Source of the DNA: Sorangium cellulosum
GTDB lineage: Bacteria; Myxococcota_A; Polyangia; Polyangiales; Polyangiaceae
DNA: 64,000 nucleotides
Direction of reading: 5' to 3'
Assembly (NCBI RefSeq): GCF_004135735.1
Contig: NZ_CP012670.1
Coordinates: 5,100,501 to 5,164,500, forward strand
Positions 18,497-26,842 of the stretch are shown piece by piece. Position 1 is the stretch's first letter. Each line of letters opens with the position of its first letter. Made by a program: the position numbers and the translations under genes. The notes beneath the pieces are model-generated. The model was not told the origin of the DNA. It did no database searches and saw only the letters and a program-made list of their open reading frames with translations.

Positions 18497-20074
18497 ATGT
18501 CAATCCCGAAACCCGGGCTCTTGTTCCTCGGCTCGGCCATCGCATCTGCCTTGCTCACCGCCTGCGCCCCTCCCGAGCCCGAGGGGGGCGCCGAGCGCCA
18601 TGAAGCCGTGTCGAGCGCGCTCACCGCGCAGGACCGGCTCGCCGCGTGCAACCTGGATCCGCGCGTGATCGCCGGGCTCGTGTCCGCGGAGGTCTGCGCC
18701 GGAGCCGACATCTTCTTCCGCGAGACGTTCGAGGGCAACGGCCGGACCTGCGGCACCTGCCACCCGGTCGCCAACAACTACACGATCGACGTCCCCTTCA
18801 TCACCGCGCTCGACGCGAGCAACCCGAACGATCCGCTGTTCGTCTTCGAGCAGGACCCCGCCCTCGCCGAGCTCGAGAACTTCGAGCTCCGGACGCTGGG
18901 GCTGATCCGCGAGAACGTCGACGGCTTCGAGGACCTCGACAACAAGTTCACGATGCGGGCGGTCCCCCACATCTTCTCCATGGCGACGACCATCACCCCG
19001 GATCCGGCGGACGGGACGGCGGTCCCGCCGGTCCATCGCACGGGCTGGTCGGGCGACGGCGCGCCCGGCGACGGCTCGCTCCGCTCGTTCCTCACCGGCG
19101 CGATCACCCAGCATTTCCCGACGGATCTCAGCCGCCAGCCGGGGGTGTCGTTCCGGCTCCCGACCGAGGACGAGCTCGATCTCACGCTGGCGTTCCAGAT
19201 GAGCGTCGGCCGGACGAACGAGCTCGATCTCACGCAGGTGAACCTCTTCGACCCCCAGGCGAACGACGGGCGGCAGGCGTTCCTCGACCCGCAGCGGGGC
19301 CGCTGCAACGTGTGCCACACCAACGCGGGCGCGAACCACATGGACTCGGGGTTGAACCGCAACCTGGACACGGGGACCCGAAAGGCCCCCGCGACCAGCA
19401 CCATCGGCGCGTTCGACGGCGGGTTCGGCGGGCTCGGGCAGGCCGCGCCCAACCTCGACGTCCTGGACATCGGGTTCCTCCACGGGTTCGGTGACGGCAC
19501 GTTCAGCACGCCGCCCCTCATCGAGGCCGCGGACACGCCGCCGTTCTTCCACACCAACGCCTTCGGGAACACGATCGAGGACGGGATTTCCTTCTACGTC
19601 ACCCCGAACTTCTTCCCCAACTCCCCGGCGGGCCTGGAGCTGGAGGCGCGGTTCGGCACCCCGGTCGCGTTCGACGGCGACGAGATCGTGAAGATGGGCC
19701 GGTTCCTCCGCGTCCTCAACGCCGCCTTCAACCTCGACATCGCGAAGCAGCGCTTGGAGGCGGCCCAGACGCTCGCCAACCAGTTCCAGGACACGCGCGC
19801 TGACATCCAGCTCCGCCTGATGGAGCTCGCGGAGGTGGAGATCGACGACGCGCTGGGGGTCCTCGACGTGGCGCCCCCGAACCTCCCGCTGCACACGATC
19901 TCCCAGGATCACCTGCAGCAGGCGAAGGGCGAGATCGCGGCCGGCCTCGCGGCCGCCACCTGGTCGCAGCGCCAGAGCCGGATCTCGACCGCCATCTCGC
20001 GGGTGACGAACGCGCGTGACCAGTTCGGCGCGAACATCACCTACCAGCTCGGCCAGGGCACCCTGATGTACTAG
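18497..20074 (+). CDS. Di-haem cytochrome c peroxidase-like lipoprotein
   Basis: 525 residues. The signal peptide ends SALLTACAPP (lipobox). Two c-type haem-binding motifs are present, CGTCH (Cys85) and CNVCH (Cys270), spaced as in the two-domain bacterial di-haem peroxidase/MauG group. FETFEGNGRTCGTCHPV and GRCNVCHTNAGANH surround them. It is probably a periplasmic or outer-membrane electron-transfer or peroxidase protein. The peroxidase role is family inference, because active-site residues other than the haem motifs were not confirmed. AGGAG ten bases upstream supports the ATG at 18497. The last 150 residues are helical and rich in Gln/Ala. Confidence 0.82.
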   Translation: MSIPKPGLLFLGSAIASALLTACAPPEPEGGAERHEAVSSALTAQDRLAACNLDPRVIAGLVSAEVCAGADIFFRETFEGNGRTCGTCHPVANNYTIDVPFITALDASNPNDPLFVFEQDPALAELENFELRTLGLIRENVDGFEDLDNKFTMRAVPHIFSMATTITPDPADGTAVPPVHRTGWSGDGAPGDGSLRSFLTGAITQHFPTDLSRQPGVSFRLPTEDELDLTLAFQMSVGRTNELDLTQVNLFDPQANDGRQAFLDPQRGRCNVCHTNAGANHMDSGLNRNLDTGTRKAPATSTIGAFDGGFGGLGQAAPNLDVLDIGFLHGFGDGTFSTPPLIEAADTPPFFHTNAFGNTIEDGISFYVTPNFFPNSPAGLELEARFGTPVAFDGDEIVKMGRFLRVLNAAFNLDIAKQRLEAAQTLANQFQDTRADIQLRLMELAEVEIDDALGVLDVAPPNLPLHTISQDHLQQAKGEIAAGLAAATWSQRQSRISTAISRVTNARDQFGANITYQLGQGTLMY

Positions 20075-20119
20075 AGCGACGGCCGAGCGCTGCTGCTGGC
20101 AGCGCGCGCGAGCCCCGGA

Positions 20120-20144
20120 GGGGGGCCGGGCTGCCCGGCCCCCC
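20120..20144. terminator. GC-rich hairpin between convergent cytochrome and serA genes
   Basis: A perfect 11-bp stem (GGGGGGCCGGG with its complement) and a 3-base loop. It lies 46 bases after the cytochrome stop and 60 bases after the serA stop, so it could serve both directions. There is no T tract. Confidence 0.55.
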
Positions 20145-20168
20145 TGCCCGGCCGCCCCCCCCGACTCC

Positions 20169-20207
20169 GGCCGCCTGGCGACGGGAGGTCTCGAGAGGCG
20201 CTCTCAG
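20169..20207. repeat. 39-bp repeat containing the serA stop codon (copy 1)
   Basis: The 19 bases GGCCGCCTGGCGACGGGAG and the final 15 bases, which contain the self-complementary GAGAGGCGCTCTC, recur at 39540-39578 with five differing bases between them. In both places the minus-strand stop TGA is inside the repeat. Confidence 0.7.
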
Positions 20208-21454
20208 TAGAGCACGCGGGTCCGGAGGCTGGTCTCCAGCGCCCCGATCCGCCGGCTCACCTCCGCGGACACGTCCTGCGCCAGGTCCATGATGAGGTAG
20301 CCGATGTTGGCGTCGGTCGACAGGACCTGGCTGTCGATGTTGGCGTTCACGTCCGACACGATGCGGTTCACGTCGCGGAGCACGCCGGGCACGTTGCGGT
20401 GGACGTTGAGGATGCGGTGCGTCCCCTTGAGCGGCGGCAGCTCGACGTTCGGGAAGTTCACCGCGCCCGTCGTCGCCCCCGTGGTCGCGAACTGCGTCAG
20501 CGCGCGCGAGACCTCGCGCCCGATCGCCTCCTGCGCCTCCTCCGTCGAGCCGCCGATGTGCGGCGTCAGGATCACGTTGGGCAGCCCTTGCAGCGGCGTC
20601 CGGAACCCGTCCGAGTTCGACGCGGGCTCCTCCGGGTAGACGTCGATCGCCGCGCCCGCCAGGTGGCCGCTCTTCAGCGCCTCGGCGAGCGCCGGGATCA
20701 CCACGACCGACCCGCGGCTCGCGTTGAGCAGGTACGAGCCCTTGCGCATCTGCGCGAGCTCGGCCGCGCCGATCATCTCGCGCGTCTCCGGCGTGGCCGG
20801 GACGTGGAGCGAGACGAAATCCGACGCCGCGAGCAGCTCGGAGAGCGTGGGCAGGGGGCGGTTGTTCCCCATCGGCAGCTTCTGCGCGATGTCGTAGTAC
20901 AGGACCCGCATCCCCATCGCCTCGGCCAGCACGCCGAGCTGCTGGCCGATGTGGCCGTAGCCGATCAGCCCGAGCGTCTTGCCGCGGACCTCGTAGCAGG
21001 CCTTCGAGACCTTCTTCCACGTGCCGCTGTGCACCTCGCGCGAGCGGTCGCCGAGCTGCCGCGCGAGCATGACGCACTGGGCGATGATCATCTCGGCGAC
21101 GCTGCGGGTGTTGCTGAACGGCGCGTTGAACACGGGCACGCCGCGCCGGTTGGCCACCTCGAGATCGACCTGGTTCGTGCCGATGCAGAAGCAGCCGATC
21201 GCGAGCAGCCGGTCGACCTTCTCCAGGACGCGCGCCGTGATGTGCGTCTTGCTCCGGATGCCGACCAGATCGACGCCCGCGAGGGCGGCGATGAGCTCGT
21301 CTTCCTTCAGCGCGGAGCTGCGCGTCTCGATCTCGAACGACCGCGATCGAAACAGCTCGTGCGCGCTCTGGTGGATGTTCTCGAGCAGGAGCACCTTGAC
21401 GGGCTCCTTCACGACCGGGGGGGTGGACTGGAACTTGTTTGCAGTTGGCGTCAT
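20204..21454 (-). CDS. serA: D-3-phosphoglycerate dehydrogenase
   Basis: 416 residues, like the 410-residue E. coli SerA. It oxidises 3-phosphoglycerate to 3-phosphohydroxypyruvate, the first step of serine synthesis. The substrate half starts VKVLLLENIHQSAHELF. The NAD-binding motif is LGLIGYGHIGQQLGVLAE, with LNASRGSVV and the catalytic-His segment ILTPHIGGSTEEAQEA. A C-terminal ACT domain (THRILNVHRNVPGVLRDVN) is the usual serine-feedback site. The gene is divergent from the HtrA-like gene, and its stop lies in a dispersed 39-bp repeat. Confidence 0.95.
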   Translation of the reverse strand: MTPTANKFQSTPPVVKEPVKVLLLENIHQSAHELFRSRSFEIETRSSALKEDELIAALAGVDLVGIRSKTHITARVLEKVDRLLAIGCFCIGTNQVDLEVANRRGVPVFNAPFSNTRSVAEMIIAQCVMLARQLGDRSREVHSGTWKKVSKACYEVRGKTLGLIGYGHIGQQLGVLAEAMGMRVLYYDIAQKLPMGNNRPLPTLSELLAASDFVSLHVPATPETREMIGAAELAQMRKGSYLLNASRGSVVVIPALAEALKSGHLAGAAIDVYPEEPASNSDGFRTPLQGLPNVILTPHIGGSTEEAQEAIGREVSRALTQFATTGATTGAVNFPNVELPPLKGTHRILNVHRNVPGVLRDVNRIVSDVNANIDSQVLSTDANIGYLIMDLAQDVSAEVSRRIGALETSLRTRVLY

Positions 21455-21790
21455 GGGCTTTGTCCGTCAGGGCCACCTCTACCGCAACTTCGCCCGTTTG
21501 CATCTCGGATCCGATCCGGCGCGAACACGACGAGGCGGCCGTTCCGCGCATCCTTTGCGCGCCCCGGACCTCCGCGCCGCCTCCCCCGCGCCCCGCGCGC
21601 CGCCTCCCTCGCTCCCCGGGCGCGGGCACGACGGCGCGGCCGTCCCGCGCAGCCGTTGCGCGCCCCGGGCGCGCAGCGCGCCGCCTCCCCCGCGCCCCGG
21701 GCGCGCAGCGCGCCGCACGTCGTCTCCCGCGCGCACCCGGCGCGCTGCGTGGAGCAGACGCCTCGCCCATCGCAGGCTAGATTGCGGCGC
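21455..21790. repeat. Divergent promoter region with imperfect duplicated GC-rich blocks
   Basis: A block starting GGCGCGAACACGACGAGGCG recurs about 110 bp later as a diverged copy, and the unit GGGCGCGCAGCGCGCCGC occurs twice near 21668-21715. The stretch separates serA and the HtrA-like gene, so it must hold both promoters, but no -35/-10 pair stands out. Confidence 0.5.
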
Positions 21791-22960
21791 ATGCGCCACC
21801 GCCGACACGCCCGTCTCCCTGCCGTCCTCCTCGTCGCCGCGCTCGCGGCTGCCCCTGGATGCAAGGGGAAGCCCGGTCCGGCCGGCCCATCGTCGAACGC
21901 GACGACCGTGCCCACGCCGGCGACCGTCGACACGCCCCCGTCGCCCATCCCGCCCCCGTCGCCCGTCCAGCCCCCGTCGAAGGCGGCGCTCATCGAGGAC
22001 GAGCGCAACACGATCGCGGTCTTCCGCGAGGTCGCCGCGTCCACGGTGTTCGTCACCCAGCGGCGCCTCGTGGTCGACCGCTTCTGGGGCACCGCGGTGG
22101 AGGTCCCCGCCGGCTCCGGATCGGGCTTCGTCTGGGACGCCGACGGGCACATCGTCACGAACTTCCACGTCGTGGACAACGCGCAGTCGCTCCTCGTCCG
22201 GCTGCAGGGCGAGAAGACGTTCCCGGCGCGCCTCGTGGGCGTCGAGCCGCGCAAGGACGTCGCCGTGCTCAAGATCGACGCCCCGAAGGAGCTGCTCAAG
22301 CCGATCCAGGTCGCGCCCCTGCGCGAGCCGCTCGAGGTCGGCCAGAAGGCGATCGCGATCGGCAACCCCTTCGGCCTCGATCACACCCTGACGACCGGCA
22401 TCATCAGCGCGGTCGGGCGCCAGGTCGAGGGCGTGGGCGGCGTGAGCATCCGCGACATGATCCAGACCGACGCCGCCATCAACCCCGGCAACTCCGGCGG
22501 CCCGCTGCTCGACTCGAGCGGGCACCTCATCGGCATGAACACGATGATCTTCTCGAAGAGCGGCGCCTCCGCCGGCATCGGCTTCGCCGTGCCCTCGACG
22601 ACGATCGCGCGGATCGTCCCGCAGATCATCAAGACCGGGAAGGCCGAGCAGGTCGGCCTCGGCATCCAGCTCGACCCGGCCCGCCGCCTCGAGCGGCGCA
22701 ACGGCATCCGCGGCGTCATCGTGATGAGCGTCATCCCGGGCGGCCCCGCCGCCAAGGCGGGCCTGCGCGGCCTGTCCGAGGGCGATCGCGGGCTCGTGCT
22801 GGGCGACGTGATCGTGGGGATCGACGGCAAGCCCGTCGAGGACTACGACGGGCTCTACAACGCGCTCGACACCAAGCGTCCGGGGGAAAAGGTGAAGGTC
22901 GACCTGCTCCGCAACGGGCAGAAGACCACGATCGAGATCGCGGTCGAGCTGCTCTCCTGA
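21791..22960 (+). CDS. HtrA/DegP-like periplasmic serine protease with PDZ domain
   Basis: 389 residues. The N-terminus is a lipoprotein signal (ALAAAPGCKGK) followed by a Pro-rich tether. The trypsin-like domain has His126 (TNFHVVDN), Asp156 (KDVAVLKI) and Ser235 (NPGNSGGPLL), the HtrA triad. One PDZ domain follows (VIPGGPAAKAGLRG, GDVIVGIDGKPVEDYDGL). It should degrade or refold damaged envelope proteins. A single PDZ is DegS-like rather than DegP-like. A dispersed palindromic element begins 40 bases after the stop and may terminate transcription. Confidence 0.92.
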   Translation: MRHRRHARLPAVLLVAALAAAPGCKGKPGPAGPSSNATTVPTPATVDTPPSPIPPPSPVQPPSKAALIEDERNTIAVFREVAASTVFVTQRRLVVDRFWGTAVEVPAGSGSGFVWDADGHIVTNFHVVDNAQSLLVRLQGEKTFPARLVGVEPRKDVAVLKIDAPKELLKPIQVAPLREPLEVGQKAIAIGNPFGLDHTLTTGIISAVGRQVEGVGGVSIRDMIQTDAAINPGNSGGPLLDSSGHLIGMNTMIFSKSGASAGIGFAVPSTTIARIVPQIIKTGKAEQVGLGIQLDPARRLERRNGIRGVIVMSVIPGGPAAKAGLRGLSEGDRGLVLGDVIVGIDGKPVEDYDGLYNALDTKRPGEKVKVDLLRNGQKTTIEIAVELLS

Positions 22961-23000
22961 CCCCTGGCCGCCGCTACCCGGGCGCGGGTAGTGGGGCTTC

Positions 23001-23080
23001 CTGGATGCTCCCCGGAGGGGCTTGTGCTCCGGTGGGCCACAAAAGAGGCCCGCCGGAGCACAAGCCTCGGGAGTGAGCAC
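23001..23080. repeat. Dispersed palindromic element, copy 1 (after HtrA-like gene)
   Basis: An 18-bp inverted repeat (23021-23038 with 23047-23064, one G-T pair) and looser outer arms of the GCTCAC-CTCC type around a loop containing ACAAAAGA. The sequence resembles the elements at 27987-28071 and 42388-42510. Confidence 0.7.
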
Positions 23081-23106
23081 CCCGAACGCGACCACCACCC
23101 GGCTCC

Positions 23107-23330
23107 GAGACGCTGACGCCCCCTGGATCGCCCGGCGACGGCGCGGCCTCGGTGCACCGCTTCCGCCTCGACCTCGCCGAGCGGCCGGCCACGGGCACCG
23201 CCTGGGACTCGTCCGCGGCGCGGTGCTCGCTCGGCTCGGGCGACGGCAACGACCCCGTGATCGCGGCCCCGACCGTCTCGCGCTCCCACTGCGAGATCCT
23301 CATCGACGACGCCCGGGCGCGCGTGTCGAG
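23107..23330 (+). pseudogene. 5' fragment of an FHA-domain gene, paralogue of the activator at 33616
   Basis: Reads ETLTPPGSPGDGAASVHRFR, WDSSAARCSLGSGDGNDPVI and APTVSRSHCEILIDDARARV. This is nearly identical in protein and DNA to residues about 15-80 of the FHA-sigma54 activator gene at 33616. The match stops at GARV, where a transposase fragment begins. The sigma54-interaction and DNA-binding parts are absent, so this is a truncated duplicate broken by insertion. Confidence 0.75.
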
Positions 23331-23334
23331 GACC

Positions 23335-23741
23335 GACTCGATCGGGACGAGCACCACGTCGACTCCACGATCGTACGGGGACAGAAGCACGTAGCGGGTG
23401 CACAAGGGGATCCAGAAGTGGAGGGGCTCGGCCGCCGTCAGGGCGTCTTCGCCACGAAGCTCCACCTTCGCGCCGGCAACGGAGGCAAGCCGATCGCCTT
23501 CCCCCCGACCGCGGGGCAACGGCACGAGACCATCGCCTTCAACGACCTGATGGCACGCAGCACCGTCCGCCGCCCTGGCCGTGGACGCCCGCGCCATCGC
23601 CCCCGTGCCATCGTGCGTGGACGCGTACACCACCCGCGCCGTGCGCGCATGTGCGCTCGTATCGGATCCGCCCGGGCATCCCCCCCAAAATGCAATCAGC
23701 CGTGTGCCACGCTGTGCGATCGCGGAAAATGCCAACAGGTT
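23335..23741 (+). pseudogene. IS5-family transposase, N-terminal part, frameshifted
   Basis: Reads HHVDSTIVRGQKHVAGAQGD (first catalytic Asp), then EGLGRRQGVFATKLHLRAG and GGKPIAFPPTAGQRHETIAF and VRRPGRGRPR, which is IS5/IS427-type DDE transposase. Frames are lost after about 23600. It joins the FHA fragment directly and is cut off at 23741 by the IS3-family element. The C-terminal part reappears at 25409. Confidence 0.75.
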
Positions 23742-23763
23742 TGAGACAGGCCGGACGAGAATC

Positions 23764-24897
23764 CTATGAGTGGATCGCGCAGAGGGGCGCGTTCCGGCTC
23801 TGGGACGTGAGCGGCAGAGGTCGCGCCGCGGCGGCGGGCGTGGCGCCAGGCTCGGGCGCGTCGCTGGTCGTGCCCGTGTGCGGCGGCGCAGCGGCCTCGC
23901 CGGCAGCGTCGTCTACGGACAGCGGGTTGATGGCGACCGAGGCAGGCGGCCTGCGTACGACGGGCGGACCGTTCGGGAAGCGTTCAGGATGCGCAGCGTA
24001 GGCCGCATCGAGGGCGACCTGTCGACGGGCCGCGATGTCTTCAACGCGGCCGTAGAATACATCAGCAGGTGTGAAGAGCGCAAGGCCAGAATGCTGATGA
24101 AGGTCGTTATACCAGCCGAAGAACTCCTGGCACCACGCTCGTGCATGAGTCAGCGATGCAAAGCGATCCGGATAGTCGGGCTGGTACTTGAGCGTCTTGA
24201 ACTGCGCCTCGGAGAACGCGTTGTCATCGCTGACGTGAGGCCGGCTGAAGCTACGACCGACGCCGAGGGAGCCGAAGAGCTGGGCGAGCCCCTCCGACCT
24301 CATCGCGGAGCCGCGGTCGGCGTGCACCGTGAGCGAGCCGGGCTCGACGCCGTGGCGGGCGACGGTCTCCGCGAAGAGCTGCTCGGCAAGCTCCGCGCTC
24401 TCGCGCTCGGCGAGCAGCCAGCCAACGGTCATGCGGCTGAACAGGTCGAGGACGACGTACAGGCAGTAGAAGACCCCGGGCAGCGGCCCGCGCAGCTTGG
24501 TGATGTCCCACGTCCAGATCTGGTTGGGGGCCGTGGCGGTGAGCGTCGGTTTGGCATGCTTCATCGGCCCACGCTGCGCGCGCCGCTCGCCGCTCTCGCC
24601 GGAGGCGGCGAGCAGCCGGTACATCGTGCGGATGGAGGCGAGATAGACGCCGCGCGACAGCAGCGTCGCGTAGACCTCCGGCGGGGGCTGGTCGACGAAC
24701 TCGTCGCTGTGCAGCACGTCGAGCACGGCCTTCCGCTCGGGGTCGCTGAGCCGGCGTGGACTCGGAGCGGGCCGGGGCGGCGCGGGAGGCGGCGCGGGCC
24801 GGGTCTGCCGGTAGAGCGTAGCGCGGCTGACGCCGAGCGCCTCACACGCCTGCGCGATGGGGACGTGCGGGTCATCGAGCTGCTCGATGACGTCCAT
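23764..24897 (-). CDS. IS3-family transposase OrfB (DDE integrase domain)
   Basis: 377 residues with an N-terminal helix-turn-helix part (IAQACEALGVSRATLYRQTR) and an rve integrase core. The catalytic DDE residues are in IWTWDITKL, LTVHADRGSAM and DNAFSEAQFKTLK. Near the end are QEFFGWYNDLHQHSGLALFT and PADVFYG, typical of the family. Its ATG shares a base with the OrfA stop (TGATG), and the frame is open upstream to an A8G stretch, so it is probably also made as an OrfAB fusion. The gene looks intact. Confidence 0.92.
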   Translation of the reverse strand: MDVIEQLDDPHVPIAQACEALGVSRATLYRQTRPAPPPAPPRPAPSPRRLSDPERKAVLDVLHSDEFVDQPPPEVYATLLSRGVYLASIRTMYRLLAASGESGERRAQRGPMKHAKPTLTATAPNQIWTWDITKLRGPLPGVFYCLYVVLDLFSRMTVGWLLAERESAELAEQLFAETVARHGVEPGSLTVHADRGSAMRSEGLAQLFGSLGVGRSFSRPHVSDDNAFSEAQFKTLKYQPDYPDRFASLTHARAWCQEFFGWYNDLHQHSGLALFTPADVFYGRVEDIAARRQVALDAAYAAHPERFPNGPPVVRRPPASVAINPLSVDDAAGEAAAPPHTGTTSDAPEPGATPAAAARPLPLTSQSRNAPLCAIHS

Positions 24898-25352
24898 CAG
24901 CGCTCTCCGTCGGTCGTGAGATTGACGCCCAGAATGGCAGAGACTTTTTTTTGGAGGTCGATGAGCTTCTCAGCGAGCGCGAGCTTCTCCTCGAGCCGCG
25001 CCGAGCGCTTCTCGAGCTCGGCGATGCGCCGGTCCTTGGCGTCCTGCTTCGGCTTGCGGCCGGGCTTGCGCTCCGCGAGAGCCTCGCTGCCGTGGAGGGC
25101 GAGCTGCTTGCGCCACGCCGCCAGGAGGGAGCTGTAGATGCCCTCGCGGCGCAGCAGCGCCTCGATGTCCCCGCGCTGGGTGCACGCGGCCGCCTCGCGA
25201 ACGATGCGCAGCTTCTCCGCCGCCGAGAACTTCCGCCTCTTGCCCGGCTTCGGCACGCTCTCGACGGCGGCGCCACTCGGGCGGGGAGCAGCGCCCTGCG
25301 CCGCTGGGGCGGGGGTAGGATCGACGGATCGGAGATGGGAAGGCTTCGGCAC
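24897..25352 (-). CDS. IS3-family transposase OrfA
   Basis: 151 residues. The helix-turn-helix segment is KRRKFSAAEKLRIVREAAAC, followed by LLRREGIYSSLLAAWRKQ and a leucine-zipper-like coiled coil (RRIAELEKRSARLEEKLALA), as in IS3 OrfA proteins that bind the element ends. The 3' part contains A8G on the coding strand, a probable slippery site. Confidence 0.9.
   Translation of the reverse strand: MPKPSHLRSVDPTPAPAAQGAAPRPSGAAVESVPKPGKRRKFSAAEKLRIVREAAACTQRGDIEALLRREGIYSSLLAAWRKQLALHGSEALAERKPGRKPKQDAKDRRIAELEKRSARLEEKLALAEKLIDLQKKVSAILGVNLTTDGER
24944..24952 (-). promoter_or_regulatory. A8G slippery sequence for -1 frameshifting (OrfAB)
   Basis: Eight A followed by G on the coding strand, about 45 bases before the OrfA stop. 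A -1 shift here enters the OrfB frame, which has no stop between this site and the OrfB start. A-rich slippery heptamers are a known way in which IS3-family elements make the active fusion transposase. Confidence 0.7.
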
Positions 25353-25408
25353 GGGTCAGGTCCATTCTCCGCCCTCTCATCACAGATTTCCAGGGGCAGC
25401 TTGTCTCA

Positions 25409-25571
25409 CCCGACGTTGGCACAGAGGGTCGCGCGCGGGACAGGGCACGGAATGAAGTCGAGCGTCTCATCAGCGGATGGAAGCAGCCCCGCCGTGTATG
25501 TAACCACGCGCTATGAGAAGCGCGGCGCCAGCTACCTGGCCATGGTGGTCGTCGCGGTGATTCGGCTATGA
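25409..25571 (+). pseudogene. IS5-family transposase, C-terminal part
   Basis: One frame reads RARNEVERLISGWKQPRRV and, after a one-base shift, TRYEKRGASYLAMVVVAVI then a stop, the standard end of IS5-family transposases. It is the other half of the fragment at 23335-23741, separated by the IS3-family element. Confidence 0.75.
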
Positions 25572-25789
25572 TTGTAGGATTCACAAACACACCCTAGCCC
25601 GCGCCGCACGGACGGTCACGATGCCCTGGGCCGTGCGCTTACGTCCAGATGTCCAAATCTGACCATCTGAGCGGCAACCGATCACGGATGCGAGAGTCAA
25701 GCACCTCGTAGCAACCTTCCGGCGCACAGTAACACTGTACGCACAAACGTACCAAGGGCAGTACCGAAAATTCGACCACACGCTAGTAT
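25572..25789. other. Lower-GC stretch without recognised gene
   Basis: About 220 bp after the IS5 remnant; no coding segment or hairpin was recognised. The base composition is clearly lower in GC than the flanking chromosome. Confidence 0.4.
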
Positions 25790-25981
25790 GCGCGGCTACC
25801 ATATCGCGGCAAGCACCCATCGGGTGCGTCCACTCCGGGCTCCGCGGAATATGGGGCCAGCATGGTCTGGTCGGACCTCACTCAGTAATAAAACGCCATG
25901 GATCGAAAGCACGTACAGGATACCGTTCGGCTCTTCATTCTCTTGCAAGCGTTACGCAAGTGCATCGGACGCTTACATGAG
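25790..25981 (+). pseudogene. Decayed copy of the 3' end of the trypsin-like gene
   Basis: The frame reads YHIAASTHR, then SLSNKTPWIESTYRIPFGSS and ASASDAYMRC. It matches the last 60 residues of the trypsin-like protein that ends at 27758 (YIAAGTHRG, LSNKTSWIQDTLRLSFGPS, ASGANAYMKC). The middle is frameshifted. The catalytic parts are missing, so it is a remnant of a second gene copy. Confidence 0.75.
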
Positions 25982-26314
25982 GTGCGTTCAACCCGTCCAC
26001 CCCTTGGCGAGATATGCTGCATAGTCCTCGCCCTTGCCGGCGTCGCGAGCTGCGCCGAGCAGGTTGCTCACACGCGTACGCCCGCGACGCAGGCCCCCGC
26101 GAACGAGCCCAATCTGCCGCCTGAACCGCCTGCTAACTCGAACCAACAAGAGAAGTGTGGAGCCATGATCGCTGGCAGCAGTTACTGCTTTCCCTCGGAA
26201 GCGGAGGCTTGCGCTTATCTCAACTGCCCCGGCAACCGATGTTCACTCGGTTACTCATTGCCACCCGTGGTAAGCTGCGCGAGTGCCGACGACGAGGCCG
26301 CATACAGACCTTGA
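25982..26314 (+). CDS. Small Cys-rich putative lipoprotein
   Basis: 110 residues from a GTG at 25982. MRSTRPPLGEICC, a hydrophobic stretch and LAGVASC look like a lipoprotein signal. A Thr/Pro-rich spacer and a short Cys-containing domain follow (EKCGAMIAGSSYCF, EACAYLNCPGNRC, VVSCAS). No family was recognised. The start lies directly after the decayed trypsin copy, so the frame could be a fusion product; a true gene is plausible but not certain. Confidence 0.5.
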   Translation: MRSTRPPLGEICCIVLALAGVASCAEQVAHTRTPATQAPANEPNLPPEPPANSNQQEKCGAMIAGSSYCFPSEAEACAYLNCPGNRCSLGYSLPPVVSCASADDEAAYRP

Positions 26315-26842
26315 TCGTGAACGCGGCATCGTCCGCTGCCCTTGCGACGCATGAGATACCTCTCCGGCAAGAGCGGGTGCGGGTCGTGTCTTGGCTCAGA
26401 GGCCGGCGCACGAACCGCGACGCTGTCTGCGCCCTACCGCCCTCACTCCCGCACGTCGCCCCCCCCGAGCAGACGCGCATCGTCGGGCGGTCGCGTCCGG
26501 CAGAGAGCTGGGCCCGCGCGGCTGACTTCTGGCACCGGCATGCGAGCCCATGATCAACCCCGCAGGCAGTGATACAAATCGACCCATTCAATACATGGAC
26601 AAACCATTAATATAGTGTCACCCTGCCAGGAGGGAGACGAATCGCGCAAGAGAATCTTCTGTCCCCTAAAGCAAGCGCGTCGACTCACCTTGCCACAATC
26701 AAATTGCCTTGAGTTTCCTTTCCTCATGCAACACCGAACAGCAGATTAAGCGCGGTGCCTACCCACAGCATCAGCACCACTTAATGAACCGCCCCATTTC
26801 GCACCAACAACAAAACTATTAAAGCGAACAAAAGAAATAACA
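26315..26842. other. Low-GC gene-poor stretch
   Basis: About 530 bp; 26570-26840 is the most AT-rich part of the window. Open frames present have no recognisable content. It may hold the promoter of the trypsin-like gene. Confidence 0.45.

Larger units (their letters stand above)
23742..25408 (-). mobile_element. IS3-family insertion sequence, about 1.67 kb
   Basis: The ends are imperfect inverted repeats starting TGAGACA (23742 onward TGAGACAGGCCGG; from 25408 on the other strand TGAGACAAGCTGC). Between them are the two overlapping frames of an IS3 element. The element splits an IS5-family transposase: fragments of the same protein lie on either side. No target duplication was seen at these ends, so the boundaries are approximate or the flanks have decayed. 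Confidence 0.8.

Noticed and set aside
23738-25411. Target-site duplication of the IS3-family element
   Set aside because: The bases flanking the TGAGACA ends differ (GTT on the left, CCC on the right), so no duplication can be claimed.
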